A stretch of 64,000 bases of DNA, from NCBI RefSeq assembly GCF_043195195.1, contig NZ_JBAFWT010000028.1:1-64000 (forward strand), written 5' to 3'. Below the pieces are notes generated by a model. The model ran no database searches, was not told where the DNA came from, and saw nothing but the letters and a program-made list of their open reading frames with translations. Of this stretch, positions 51,571 through 61,260 are shown piece after piece; within the stretch, counting starts at the first letter, position 1, and every line of letters starts with the position of its first letter. A program made the position numbers and the translations under genes. This DNA comes from NCEH01 sp043195195 (GTDB lineage Bacteria > Pseudomonadota > Alphaproteobacteria > Rhizobiales > Xanthobacteraceae).

Positions 51571-54437
51571 TGGGCATCGAAGCCGCACTGATCGCCGCCG
51601 GCGCGTCCGCGACCGCCGCCAGCCTCGCCAGCACCGCGGTGGGAATCGGCCTCTCGGTCGGCCTCGCTTATGCTTCCAAGGCCCTCACCGGCAAGAGCCG
51701 GGCGGCCGAAGACAAGGGCGTCCAGGCCTCCCTGCAGATCGGCGCCGACGTGCCGCGCGGCTATCTGTGCGGGCGCCAGGTGATGGAGGGGCAGCTTTCG
51801 TATTGGAACGTGAGCGGGCCGGATAACAACTTCCTCGACCTGGTGTTCCCCATCGGCGACGGTCCGCATGATGGATTGACCGATCTTTGGGTGGATGGCG
51901 TGCGTCGGAATCTGACGCTCGCCTCCTCCGATCAGTTCCGCGATACCTATTCGGTCGAGAGTTATTATTACGGGCCGCTGTTAGTACCCCTGATGACCGT
52001 GACCTTCTATCACGGCTACGAAGATCAGCCCGCGCATGATCTGTTCGTATCGTCGGCCACTCCTGCCTCGCGGTGGACCGCCACCGAGCGCGGATCTGGC
52101 GTCGCCTATGTCGCGATCCGCTTATGGTATTTCAAGCAATGGTTTCCGGACGGCATCCCGAGCTTCAAATTCGGTATCCGCGGACGGCGCTTCTACGACT
52201 GGCGCAAGGACAGCACGGCCGGCGGCTCGGGCGCGCACCGATGGACCGACAAGAAGACGTGGGCTTACACGGAAAACCCCTTCGTCGAGCTCTACAATTT
52301 CCAGCGGGGCCTATACCTCAATAACGAGTTGGTCGTGGGCGCCGGGGTTCTGCCCGCCGACCTCCTCTTGGACCGCTACACGGCGGCAGCGAACGCCTGC
52401 GACGAAGAGGTGATGGATAGCGCCGGCTTCTCGGCAGACCGTTTTAGCTGCAGCACCTATGTCAATGACGATGAGGAGCACGGCGCCGTTACCGAGCGTA
52501 TCCTCGATAGCTGTGCCGGGGCCATGTACGAGCAAGCCGGCAGCTTCGGCCCCATCGCCGGCGTCGCGCAGCCCACCGTCATGACCATCACGGACGGCGA
52601 CCTTGTGTCTGGCCGGCCGGTGAGCTTCAAGGCCAAGCTTCCGCGCTCGGAACTCGTGAATGGCGTTTTCGGCACCTATATCGACTTCAGCCAGATGGGC
52701 GCAGCGGTGCCGTATGTGGCGCGCACCGACGCGGCAGCGGAATCGGCGGACACGGAACAGCGCCGCGTCGAAAGCAATTTTCCGCAAGTCAACGATCTGG
52801 TGCAGGCACAGCGGCTGGCGGAAATCGAGAAGCGACTGGCCCGCCTCCAGGCGACGGCCACCATCACGCTCGGTATGTCCGCCGACCCCTTGGAGCCTGG
52901 CGACTGGATACGCTGGATTTCGGCGCGGCCGGGGCGCGGCGACCGCCGCTATCTGATCAAGTCCTTAACGAAGGCGGCTGATCAGACGATCACGCTCAAT
53001 CTGCGCGAGGTCGCATCCTCTGCTTTCGGCGCCGCCGCCAATGACGACGCGCCGTCCGCCGGCGACCCGAACGCACCCCCTGCGGTCATCACGACCGTGC
53101 CCATGTTCAACGCATCGCCGCGCACCCTGCTGGCCGAGAACGGGCTGAAGACGCCGGCCATCGAAGCGACGTGGCAGTCTATCCTCGATGACAAAGTGGA
53201 CGCGGTCCTAATCCAATATCGCGTGGCCGGGCAAGAGGAGGTATTGCCCTGGCGCTCGGATGATCCGCTTTCCGGGCTTGTGGTTTGGAGTTCCGGCGTC
53301 CAATCGGAGACGCTATACGAGGTCCGCGCAACTATCACCTGCACGCCGGCGCGCGCCACTACGTGGACGGAGTGGAAGCCCGTCACGACCACCGAACAGG
53401 TTGTGCCAGTGACGATGCAGAGCTTCGCGCCGGCGCTGCGCGATTTGATCGGCACACAGCTTGGCGTGGCCGATGCCGAGTACCGCGCAGGCATTGAAAA
53501 TCTCAACCTGATCGTAGCCGAACTGGCTGCGCATCAAGCTGTCGTGCGGCTTGAGGATGTGCGCCGGGTGACGGCCACATTTGGAAATCAGAAAGCGGAA
53601 TATCTGTTCCAGGTCGGCGTTGTCGCCGATGACGTGAGCGCGACGGTGCAGCGGGTGGAGACGCTGGAGGCGGAGGCGGTGAGCCTGAATGCCGATCTGG
53701 GCACGGTCACCACCAACCTCGCCACGGTGAGCAGCACGGTCACCGCGCTGGCGGATGGTCAGAGCGCGCTGGCATCCGACGTGACGTCGTTGCAATCGAC
53801 GACGACCGGCCTGGTGACGGGCCTCGATGCGGCCGAAGGTAATATTGGTGATTTAACGACAGGCCTCGGCGCTGCCGAGGGCACTATCGGAGGGCTGCAG
53901 TCAGACGTTGCCGCCGCTCAAGGCGACATCGGTACGCTCGTCACATCGGTCGCCACCGCACAGGGGTCGCTTACGACGCTGACCGGTACCGTCTCTGCGA
54001 TATCGGCCGACGTGCTGGAGTTGACGGCAGCGGTCAATGATCTCAGCAGCAGCGTCACGGTGCGATGGGTCGCGGGTGTGACGCCTGCGGGCGCAACGGC
54101 CGCATGGGATCTGCAACTGGTCGCGGGCTCCGTGGTCGTTGGCATGTCTGCCATCGCTCTTTCGGGTGGCGGGGGGCAAATCCGGTTCCAGGCCGACAAG
54201 TTTCTGTTTGCCAAGCCAGACGGGACGACGTTCGCGCTTCTTCAGTCGTCCGGGGGGACTTTCTACCTTGCCGGCAATATGCTCACAGATGGGTACGTCC
54301 TCGCGCAACATCTATCTGTTTCCACGTTGTCTGCGATAACCGGAAACATGGGGACACTAACTGTCGGTCGGATGCTTTCCACAAACGGGAAAGTCGATTT
54401 CAACCTGACCGACACATACCTTTTGTTTAAAGACTGA
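51570..54437 (+). CDS. tail tip / host-specificity protein (gpJ-like, DUF1983), 955 aa
   Basis: N-terminal hydrophobic AALIAAGASATAASLASTAV, then phage-tail hub modules (GADVPRGYLCGRQVMEGQLS; DPLEPGDWIRWISARPGRGD), a fibronectin-like part (residues ~520-640), a coiled coil of repeated GL/DLTTGLGAAEGTIGGLQ-like heptads (residues ~690-830) and a C-terminal DUF1983-like beta domain (QIRFQADKFLFAKPDGTTFA). Confidence 0.85.
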   Translation: MGIEAALIAAGASATAASLASTAVGIGLSVGLAYASKALTGKSRAAEDKGVQASLQIGADVPRGYLCGRQVMEGQLSYWNVSGPDNNFLDLVFPIGDGPHDGLTDLWVDGVRRNLTLASSDQFRDTYSVESYYYGPLLVPLMTVTFYHGYEDQPAHDLFVSSATPASRWTATERGSGVAYVAIRLWYFKQWFPDGIPSFKFGIRGRRFYDWRKDSTAGGSGAHRWTDKKTWAYTENPFVELYNFQRGLYLNNELVVGAGVLPADLLLDRYTAAANACDEEVMDSAGFSADRFSCSTYVNDDEEHGAVTERILDSCAGAMYEQAGSFGPIAGVAQPTVMTITDGDLVSGRPVSFKAKLPRSELVNGVFGTYIDFSQMGAAVPYVARTDAAAESADTEQRRVESNFPQVNDLVQAQRLAEIEKRLARLQATATITLGMSADPLEPGDWIRWISARPGRGDRRYLIKSLTKAADQTITLNLREVASSAFGAAANDDAPSAGDPNAPPAVITTVPMFNASPRTLLAENGLKTPAIEATWQSILDDKVDAVLIQYRVAGQEEVLPWRSDDPLSGLVVWSSGVQSETLYEVRATITCTPARATTWTEWKPVTTTEQVVPVTMQSFAPALRDLIGTQLGVADAEYRAGIENLNLIVAELAAHQAVVRLEDVRRVTATFGNQKAEYLFQVGVVADDVSATVQRVETLEAEAVSLNADLGTVTTNLATVSSTVTALADGQSALASDVTSLQSTTTGLVTGLDAAEGNIGDLTTGLGAAEGTIGGLQSDVAAAQGDIGTLVTSVATAQGSLTTLTGTVSAISADVLELTAAVNDLSSSVTVRWVAGVTPAGATAAWDLQLVAGSVVVGMSAIALSGGGGQIRFQADKFLFAKPDGTTFALLQSSGGTFYLAGNMLTDGYVLAQHLSVSTLSAITGNMGTLTVGRMLSTNGKVDFNLTDTYLLFKD

Positions 54438-54441
54438 CGCC

Positions 54442-55764
54442 ATGGCAAACCGTCTACTACTAGGCGAATACTACGGGCGCAAGCGCCTGCGTTTCTCAAA
54501 ACCAGGGTTCGACGTGCTCGATCCGGCGTTGACCGATGACCAGCTCGTCTTCGACTCGGCCTGGAGCGAAATTCTCAAGCCGCATCAAATCTCGTGGGAT
54601 AGCGGCGGGCTGTCTAGCTTCCAGCAGACTTACGTCAACACCGGGACAAACCTGTTTCGCAACTGCTGCCGCATCAATTTCCCGGCGCTCCCGTTCGTGC
54701 CGCTCGCTATAGCTTGGGTCGTTGATTACAGCATTGACGGATACGCAAAAAGGTATACGCCCGTAGCGGCCTGCCCGACCAACAGCTATATTGACGTGAC
54801 AAACGCGGGATGGTGGGGAACTGCTGGAACGGCGCCGCTGAAATCTTTTGCCTACATCATATTTGACAAGCCGGTAGATCAATACGATTCGCGAGAGGCG
54901 GACAACGGAGGCACAAACTCGTTTCTCCTTGGCAACCACCCTACGCGCGGGCCGGGGCTCTATGTGTCGCGCAACGGGGCGGACGTTCTGACGTGCGGGG
55001 ACGATGACCTTACGCTCTCGACCAATAAGCCTTCGATGCAGGTTATCGAGGCCGGAAGCTTTTACGGTACGGCGGTTTATGATAGTATTAGCAAACAATA
55101 CATCATGAGTGGGACGTTCAACACTGCCGAGAACCATCCCGATCACCCGCCGATCCTGTTTCGGCCGACCGCAGATGCTTTCGGCCTACCGCGCAACATG
55201 CAGCTTTCGACCACAAATTTTGGGTGGGTGAACGATAATACAATCAAATATCAGTTCTTTGGCGGCGCGTTTTCGCAGGATATGCATTATAGCATCTTGG
55301 GGTATGATCCTGGTTATCCGGGCGGTTCAAGCGCTACGTCCACGCCTCGTGTTTTGTTGGATACCGCGCGCGGCCTTCGCATCAGCAAAAAAGACGTGGA
55401 CGTCAGCTTCGCGACAGACGATCAACTATTGATGCGCACCGATGGTGGGTGCCTGCACATTAAGACCAGGAAATATTTTGCCGGCGCCTATGTCGGATAT
55501 TCCGGCAATGCATCCACGGATACCAACATCGCGGCGCCCCCGATCCTGATCGTGGCCTGCTACAACCCTGAAATATCGCAGTGGTTTGTCTACCCAACGG
55601 GTGCAGACCTTAATGCCCTGCGCACAGACTTTCGCCCTGTAATCGGATCGGCCTCCCCAACATTGGGAGCTATTCGGCCGCTCACGTCGAACCAACTCTA
55701 TTACCAGTTTGCGAACTACTCGCAGGCCCGCGCGTTCAACGTTGCGATCATCGAGCATTCCTGA
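54442..55764 (+). CDS. tail-tip associated protein of unknown family, 440 aa
   Basis: Unrecognised beta-rich protein (GLSSFQQTYVNTGTNLFRNC; GPGLYVSRNGADVLTCGDDD) with many Tyr and Asn. Its lower GC than the flanking genes points to independent acquisition, as is common for receptor-binding genes. It follows the gpJ-like gene by 4 nt. Confidence 0.65.
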   Translation: MANRLLLGEYYGRKRLRFSKPGFDVLDPALTDDQLVFDSAWSEILKPHQISWDSGGLSSFQQTYVNTGTNLFRNCCRINFPALPFVPLAIAWVVDYSIDGYAKRYTPVAACPTNSYIDVTNAGWWGTAGTAPLKSFAYIIFDKPVDQYDSREADNGGTNSFLLGNHPTRGPGLYVSRNGADVLTCGDDDLTLSTNKPSMQVIEAGSFYGTAVYDSISKQYIMSGTFNTAENHPDHPPILFRPTADAFGLPRNMQLSTTNFGWVNDNTIKYQFFGGAFSQDMHYSILGYDPGYPGGSSATSTPRVLLDTARGLRISKKDVDVSFATDDQLLMRTDGGCLHIKTRKYFAGAYVGYSGNASTDTNIAAPPILIVACYNPEISQWFVYPTGADLNALRTDFRPVIGSASPTLGAIRPLTSNQLYYQFANYSQARAFNVAIIEHS

Positions 55765-55773
55765 GGATCATCC

Positions 55774-57105
55774 ATGTCATACGATGGATTTTACAACGTA
55801 GGCACGGTTTCCGTCGCCTCCGGCGGCACCGCTGTGACCGGGGTTGGTACCGCGTGGACCATCGGCTCCAAGCCTGTCGTGGCCGGGGATTCTCTCTCTG
55901 TCGGCGGCATGAGCCTCCCCATTGCTGCCGTGGTGGACGATACCCATCTGACCCTGGCCTATCCTGCCCCTGCAGCGGCCACCACTGCAGCTTATGCGAT
56001 CCTGCTCAACAGCGAGAGCCGGACGACGGCGGGCGCTGTGGCTGCGCGACTGAGGGACTATTTGGCGGCGGCGGCGCGGATCGAGAACGGCAGCACAATC
56101 CAGCGATGCGCTGGCGTCCTCGTCAACACGCCGCCCGGCTCTCCTGCCACAGATGATCTCTATGTGGTCGGTACGTCGCCGACAGGGGCATGGACAGGGC
56201 TCGCAAACCAGATCCTCAAGTGGACGGGGAGCGCATGGTATTTGTGGGCTCCCGAGGACGGAAATGCTGCCATGGACCTCGCGACGTCCGTGATTTACGT
56301 CTGGTCTGACACAACCGGCTCATGGTCCGCGTGGCCTTATTCGGCCGGGGCGCTGCGCTATGATACGGCGCAATCCCTCAGCTCCGGGCAAAAAACGCAG
56401 GTCACCACCAATGCCGGCGCGGTGCCGCTGTCCGGCGACAGCACGATCGCGGGCAATATCACGATTGCCCAGGCGAGCGGCGTCTATCCCGACACAGTGC
56501 GGCTCGGTGGAGTTGATGCGGTCTCACGGATCTCACTCGGCACCGCTGATGATTATCAGCTTGTCATCACCTACGATCGAGGCTCCGCCACTGGCTCGAT
56601 CTCCACAGCGACGAGCGGCGCGATCACGTTCACGGCCGCGCAGCCCAGGTTGAGCAGTGGCGTGCTTATCGGCCCGGCCGATCTCCTGATCTATCAGAGC
56701 GCGACCGGCACATTGGGTATCCGGTCTGGTACCTCCGGAGCGGAGAGGTTCTTCAATTTTGACGCGTCTGGCAACGGGAATGCACTGTCCGGCTCATGGA
56801 TTAGCGCCTCGGACGAGCGGCTGAAAGACTTGATCGAGCCGCTGTCTGGCGCTCTTGCGAAAATTGTCGCGCTATCCGGCAAGTCATTCCTGCGTCACGG
56901 GCGGGAAGCGCGCGAGATTGGTCTGATCGCACAGGAAGTGCAGGCGGTATACCCGGAAGCAGTTTATACCGTGTTGGGTCAAGACGGTAACGAATACCTC
57001 GGCGTTGACTATGGTGCCTTGGTCGGGCCGCTCGTCGAGGTGATAAAAACACTGGAGTCGCGCATTTCTGCCGCCGAAGGCCAAATAGCCACCCTGGTGG
57101 GCTGA
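55774..57105 (+). CDS. tail fibre with C-terminal S74 intramolecular chaperone, 443 aa
   Basis: The C-terminal ~100 residues carry SASDERLKDLIEPLSG with the self-cleavage Ser346-Asp347 and REIGLIAQEVQAVYPEAV, ending in a coiled coil. The N-terminal part is beta-rich and repetitive. The chaperone domain trimerises the fibre, then cleaves itself off. Confidence 0.92.
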   Translation: MSYDGFYNVGTVSVASGGTAVTGVGTAWTIGSKPVVAGDSLSVGGMSLPIAAVVDDTHLTLAYPAPAAATTAAYAILLNSESRTTAGAVAARLRDYLAAAARIENGSTIQRCAGVLVNTPPGSPATDDLYVVGTSPTGAWTGLANQILKWTGSAWYLWAPEDGNAAMDLATSVIYVWSDTTGSWSAWPYSAGALRYDTAQSLSSGQKTQVTTNAGAVPLSGDSTIAGNITIAQASGVYPDTVRLGGVDAVSRISLGTADDYQLVITYDRGSATGSISTATSGAITFTAAQPRLSSGVLIGPADLLIYQSATGTLGIRSGTSGAERFFNFDASGNGNALSGSWISASDERLKDLIEPLSGALAKIVALSGKSFLRHGREAREIGLIAQEVQAVYPEAVYTVLGQDGNEYLGVDYGALVGPLVEVIKTLESRISAAEGQIATLVG

Positions 57106-57140
57106 CGCACTCTCGATAGCCCTCTCCTTTACCCCATTCC

Positions 57141-57162
57141 GCCGCCTCAGGGCGGCTTTTTT
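57141..57162 (+). terminator. intrinsic terminator after the fibre gene
   Basis: 6-bp stem GCCGCC/GGCGGC, loop TCAG, six T residues. Confidence 0.85.
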
Positions 57163-57568
57163 GTGCCTGGAAGGATACCTCATATCCGCCTCGAACTACC
57201 TCGAAAACAAGCTGTTGGACCATTCCCTCGGAACGGCCTCCTTCACGATGCCGGCTGCAGTCTACCTCGGCCTGTTCACGGCGGATCCTGGTGAGGCCGG
57301 GCCCGGCACTGAGGTGGCTGGGCTGGGCTATGCCCGCCAGCAGGCGCAGTTCTCGGCAGCTTCGAGCGGGGCTACCTCGAACACAAGCCTCATCACCTTT
57401 CCACAGGCAACGGGCGGGGCGTGGGGGACGATCACGCATTGGGCGCTTTTCGATGCATCCACCGCCGGCAACATGCTGATCTCCGGAGCCTTCGTATCGT
57501 CCCGCGTCATCGCCGATACCGATCAACTGCTGATCAATGCCGGCGACATCGACATCACGCTGGACTGA
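57161..57568 (+). CDS. phage tail fibre-associated protein, 135 aa
   Basis: ISASNYLENKLLDHSLGTAS and VYLGLFTADPGEAGPGTEVA are typical of small tail proteins with this motif. The start is unclear: TTG 57161 overlaps the terminator, while the ribosome site GGAAGG (57169-57174) points to about 57182, where the only in-frame candidate is ATA. A non-standard start is possible. Confidence 0.75.
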   Translation: MCLEGYLISASNYLENKLLDHSLGTASFTMPAAVYLGLFTADPGEAGPGTEVAGLGYARQQAQFSAASSGATSNTSLITFPQATGGAWGTITHWALFDASTAGNMLISGAFVSSRVIADTDQLLINAGDIDITLD

Positions 57569-57572
57569 TCGC

Positions 57573-57917
57573 ATGGCCATCACCTTCCGGCCCGGCGACG
57601 AGGTCGTGCAGCCATTCCTCCTTGTTGTTGACGACACCATCGTCAACATCTCGGATGGGACTGTCTCTGCACAGGTGGTCGCGCGCGGCATAAACATCGA
57701 CCTCACAGTGGGCGCGGGCATCGTGATCGAACAGCCAGCGCCCGCTCCCGCGTCCGATGGGGCGGGGCAGGTTGCCCATGGGCTGGTCGTGCTTGATGAG
57801 GCCCTGACGGGAACCCTGCCCATCGGCAACCTCACGCGCCTCCATATTTATTACGTCAACTCGGCAGGCGTCCGCATGTCGGCGGAATGCATCGACCTTA
57901 TAGGTGTCTCATGTTGA
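57573..57917 (+). CDS. hypothetical tail protein, 114 aa
   Basis: ITFRPGDEVVQPFLLVVDDT, an Ig-like beta domain with VLDEALTGTLPIGNLTRLHI. The stop overlaps the next start (57911-57917). Confidence 0.65.
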   Translation: MAITFRPGDEVVQPFLLVVDDTIVNISDGTVSAQVVARGINIDLTVGAGIVIEQPAPAPASDGAGQVAHGLVVLDEALTGTLPIGNLTRLHIYYVNSAGVRMSAECIDLIGVSC

Positions 57918-58954
57918 CAGGGCCACGCATCATCGCAGGGCGGCGGCCGCTCGAAATCGTTCGGCTGATCGGCGTTTCCGCTCTGCAGGGACCGAGCTGC
58001 GCGGCGGGGATCTCCGCTCTTGCGCTTGATGTGGAGTGCGAGGCCCGGCGTGTCCGCCGTGCAGCCGGGGTGGCAGAGATTGCGGCATCTGCGGCGGGCG
58101 AGGCCCGGCGTGTCCGCCGTGCAGAGGGCATCTCCCCCCTCGTGTTATCTGCCTCTGCGGGTGGGCGCAGGGTACGCCGGGCCGGCGGGGCATCTGCGTT
58201 GTCGATGGGCGGGGCGGCTTCTGCAGTGTCTCTTGATACAAGCGCCGCGGCTCTGATTGCGAGGATGACGGTGCGGCCCGATGTGGCGCGCGTGTCTTTT
58301 ATCAACGACATTATTCGAGCGCTCAAAACGGCCGGGCTATGGACCAAATTTGACGTGCTCTATTTCACGGCGGCACACGATGCCCAGGCCGCGCGGCTGA
58401 ATTGGATCAGTAGCTCCAACATCTTGGCGCCGGTCAACTCGCCGACCTTCACCCCGGATCGGGGATACACGGGCGGCGGGACGTCTTATCTCGACACTGG
58501 CGCTAACCCGAGCACGCAATTTACGAGGGCCACGCTGAACTCGTCCTGCTATGGCGCGTGGGCTACGAGCGATCTTGCTGACTCTGGGTTTGCGCTGGGC
58601 GATGCCAACGGCGCCTCCATGCTGGTGCAGCCCCGAAGTGCCGGGAACGCAATGAGTGTGCGGGTTAACGACGACTCTGGCCTTGCCGTAGGGTCAGCGA
58701 CCTCGCTCGGGATGACAGTAGGCAATCGGTCTGGGTCCGCTGCTCGGCAGATATACCGCAATGGTGTGTCCGTTGGGTCGGACGTGCGGCCTTCCGTTGC
58801 TATGCCAACGACGCTCTATCTCCTGCGGCGGCAGTCGATCTATTGGCCCGGTCGGATTGGGATGGCGTTCGCCGGCGCTTCACTCAACGCGACAGAGCAA
58901 GCCGCCCTGTACGGCATCGCGAACACCTACATGACTGGCGTGGGAGCAGCCTGA
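57911..58954 (+). CDS. putative receptor-binding / tail protein with internal repeats, 347 aa
   Basis: Residues ~25-100 contain three imperfect copies of an EARRVRRA-G module; two are 60 bp apart and identical over 24 nt (58040-58063 and 58100-58123). The C-terminal half resembles a laminin-G/concanavalin-like fold (YLDTGANPSTQFTRATLNSS; PGRIGMAFAGASLNATEQAA), common in phage adhesins. Confidence 0.65.
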   Translation: MLTGPRIIAGRRPLEIVRLIGVSALQGPSCAAGISALALDVECEARRVRRAAGVAEIAASAAGEARRVRRAEGISPLVLSASAGGRRVRRAGGASALSMGGAASAVSLDTSAAALIARMTVRPDVARVSFINDIIRALKTAGLWTKFDVLYFTAAHDAQAARLNWISSSNILAPVNSPTFTPDRGYTGGGTSYLDTGANPSTQFTRATLNSSCYGAWATSDLADSGFALGDANGASMLVQPRSAGNAMSVRVNDDSGLAVGSATSLGMTVGNRSGSAARQIYRNGVSVGSDVRPSVAMPTTLYLLRRQSIYWPGRIGMAFAGASLNATEQAALYGIANTYMTGVGAA

Positions 58955-59175
58955 TGCAATTTATCGTGCTTACCGCAGCGCAGAGCGACGCGGTGTACGG
59001 CACAGGCGCGGATGGGGCGCGCCTGGAGCCAGTGTGCCTGGCGGGCGGTGCGCCGTGGGTTTTGCCCGTTACCGTGCTCGCTGATCCGGCTCATGCTGGC
59101 ACGCACCAGATGCTCTCGGCATTGCCGATACGGGAGGTCGCCCCCGACGAATGGCCACCATCTGACCTGGCCTGA
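58954..59175 (+). CDS. small tail-region protein, 73 aa
   Basis: MQFIVLTAAQSDAVYGTGAD and ending VAPDEWPPSDLA. Coupled by one base to the upstream gene; a terminator follows. Function unknown. Confidence 0.65.
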   Translation: MQFIVLTAAQSDAVYGTGADGARLEPVCLAGGAPWVLPVTVLADPAHAGTHQMLSALPIREVAPDEWPPSDLA

Positions 59176-59199
59176 CGCCCCTTCGTCGTCCGTCTAACC

Positions 59200-59223
59200 A
59201 GCCGCCCGTTGAGGCGGCTTTTT
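59200..59223 (+). terminator. intrinsic terminator before the lysis genes
   Basis: 7-bp stem AGCCGCC/GGCGGCT, 6-nt loop, T-run. Confidence 0.85.
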
Positions 59224-59245
59224 CATTTCCACCTGGAGAAATCCT

Positions 59246-60481
59246 ATGCCGCCGACCTTCAACGCCCTGAAGGGCGAATACGCACGCCTATGGGATGCGA
59301 TGGACCTTGAACCTAAGAAGGTCGCGGCCATCGACAAGGTGGCCCGGCGTATCATCGCTAATCGAGCGCGTTATGTCGCGATCGAGGACGTGACCGGCGT
59401 GCCGTGGGCATTCATCGGCGTCCTCCACAACCGCGAAAGCTCTGGGTCTTTCTCGACCCACCTCCACAACGGCGATCCGCTCGGCGCCAGGACCACGCAT
59501 GTCCCCAAGGGCCGGCCGAAAGCGCCTCCCGCCAATGGCAAGCGCTACACCTGGGAGGAAAGCGCCATCGATGCCGTGCGCTACGACGGCCTGGACAAAG
59601 TCACCGACTGGTGCGTCGAGCGCTGTCTGTTCCAGGGCGAGGGCTACAACGGCTGGGGCTATCGCAACAATGGTGTGCCCTCCGCCTATCTCTGGAGCTT
59701 CAGCGATATCTATCAGGGCGGCAAGTACATCGCGGATCGCGTGTGGAGCGCGACCGCGATGGATGCGCAGATGGGCATCGCTCCGCTGATGCAGCGGCTG
59801 ATGGTGCTCGATCCGTCCATCAGCTTCGGCTCGACCTCCGCCGCTCCGCAGTTTGTGATAGGCGGGGTGCTCGCCGAAAGGATCGTGCCTTCTGCGCCCG
59901 CGCCCAAGGTGCTCGGGCCCGGCGACCTCGACAAGGCGCAGGTCGAGACACTGCAGGCAACCCTGCGCGACAAAGGCATCCCGCAGGTTGGCATGATCGA
60001 TGGGGCGTGGGGCACGAACACCACGGCGGCCATCCGCACATTCCAACAGCGGGCGGGACTTCCAGCGACCGGCGAACTGGATGTGGTGACGGCGGCGGCG
60101 CTCGCCACCACGCCGAAGCTGGCGGTGGCCGGCCCGCGGGCGGATGTGACGGCGGCGGATCTGCGGGCAGCCGGCTCCACCGAGGCACGGGCGAACTGGC
60201 GCAACAAGGCCGCGGCTATGATCATCGGCGCGCCGGCGGCGGCGGGAGCGGTGATCAACGGCGCCGCCAGCCACCTGGGCGATGCTGCGGGCTATGTGCA
60301 ACACGCCAAGGATCTGGCGGGGGATGTGCCCTCGTGGATCTGGCTCATGGCGATCGCCGGTATCGCCGCCGCCATCTGGTGGAACAGCCAGCGCGCAACC
60401 GTCGCCAAGGTCGACTCCGTGCGCTCCGGGCAGGATGCCGGGCCGGCCGCCCTGGCGCAGGTGATCGGTGGCGGCAAATGA
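59246..60481 (+). CDS. endolysin with peptidoglycan-binding domain and C-terminal membrane helix, 411 aa
   Basis: Residues ~1-200 form a lysozyme-like domain (VPWAFIGVLHNRESSGSFST with probable catalytic Glu; LHNGDPLGARTTHVPKGRP). Residues ~225-290 are PG_binding_1 (LQATLRDKGIPQVGMIDGAW). A C-terminal helix (WIWLMAIAGIAAAIWW) is unusual for an endolysin and may hold it at the inner membrane until holin action. Confidence 0.85.
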   Translation: MPPTFNALKGEYARLWDAMDLEPKKVAAIDKVARRIIANRARYVAIEDVTGVPWAFIGVLHNRESSGSFSTHLHNGDPLGARTTHVPKGRPKAPPANGKRYTWEESAIDAVRYDGLDKVTDWCVERCLFQGEGYNGWGYRNNGVPSAYLWSFSDIYQGGKYIADRVWSATAMDAQMGIAPLMQRLMVLDPSISFGSTSAAPQFVIGGVLAERIVPSAPAPKVLGPGDLDKAQVETLQATLRDKGIPQVGMIDGAWGTNTTAAIRTFQQRAGLPATGELDVVTAAALATTPKLAVAGPRADVTAADLRAAGSTEARANWRNKAAAMIIGAPAAAGAVINGAASHLGDAAGYVQHAKDLAGDVPSWIWLMAIAGIAAAIWWNSQRATVAKVDSVRSGQDAGPAALAQVIGGGK

Positions 60482-60711
60482 CGATCAGCATCTCTCTCGG
60501 ATGGTGGCTCCTGCCGGCCATCATCACCGTTGCGTCATATGCGTCGGCGCTCGTCCTCAGCGCGCGCTCAGCAAGCCGGACACCCCGCGGCGGGAATTAC
60601 AATTTCGGATCTATGTGGGACGCGATGCTCGCGGTCGTCCTGCTTCTGATCGCTACTGTCATATCCATGGCCGCATGGCTCGCATGGGTGCTTATCGGGG
60701 GCGCGGCATGA
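60478..60711 (+). CDS. two-helix membrane protein, holin candidate, 77 aa
   Basis: Two transmembrane helices (LGWWLLPAIITVASYASALV; MLAVVLLLIATVISMAAWLA). Starts by ATGA overlap with the endolysin stop. Size and context fit a class II holin. Confidence 0.65.
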   Translation: MTISISLGWWLLPAIITVASYASALVLSARSASRTPRGGNYNFGSMWDAMLAVVLLLIATVISMAAWLAWVLIGGAA

Positions 60712-61082
60712 TCGCCGCCGCACTCGCTTGGGCCGCGACGCTGCCATGGCTCCTACCGGCGCTTGCCGCCGGCGCCGGCGTCATCGTCACCATCGTCTTT
60801 GGTGGTGACTGGTGGCTGGCCACGATCTGCGCCGCCGGCCTTGCCGGCTTCGTCCTCATCTGGCGGCTGTTCGGCCTCAAGCCTGCGGTGGCGTGGCTGC
60901 TGGCGGTTGCTGCCGTCCTCATTGATCAGCGGGCGGCCGAGCGCGGCGCGGCCTCCCAAGCACAAAAGGAGAAAGCCGATGCCGATCATCGAGCCGTCGC
61001 GCGCGAGCGCGTTCAAGAGGACGTTGCGTCTTTGCATGATGCTGAGCTGCGTCGGCGTGCTCGCCGCTGGGTGCCAGACTGA
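60708..61082 (+). CDS. membrane protein, i-spanin (Rz-like) candidate, 124 aa
   Basis: Hydrophobic N-terminal helices (LPWLLPALAAGAGVIVTIVF; LATICAAGLAGFVLIWRLFG; VAWLLAVAAVLIDQ), then a charged helical tail. The o-spanin-like gene starts inside it in another frame. Confidence 0.65.
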   Translation: MIAAALAWAATLPWLLPALAAGAGVIVTIVFGGDWWLATICAAGLAGFVLIWRLFGLKPAVAWLLAVAAVLIDQRAAERGAASQAQKEKADADHRAVARERVQEDVASLHDAELRRRARRWVPD

Positions 61083-61260
61083 CGGCAAGGGCACGGCGCC
61101 GGCGGCCGAGTGCCGGGGCAGGACGCCGATCCTGCTCACCCGCGACCAGGTCGCAGCCATGCCGGCCGCCCAGCTTGCGCCGATCACCGCACACAATGAG
61201 CAGTTGGAGGCGGAATGCGGCATCAGGCCGCCGAATCCGAGCGGGCAGGGGAAGGGCTGA
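60979..61260 (+). CDS. lipoprotein, o-spanin (Rz1-like) candidate, 93 aa
   Basis: Signal LRLCMMLSCVGVLAAGC with lipobox LAAG-Cys and a Pro-containing mature part. It starts in a different frame within the preceding gene (104-nt overlap), the classic Rz/Rz1 layout. Confidence 0.78.
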   Translation: MPIIEPSRASAFKRTLRLCMMLSCVGVLAAGCQTDGKGTAPAAECRGRTPILLTRDQVAAMPAAQLAPITAHNEQLEAECGIRPPNPSGQGKG

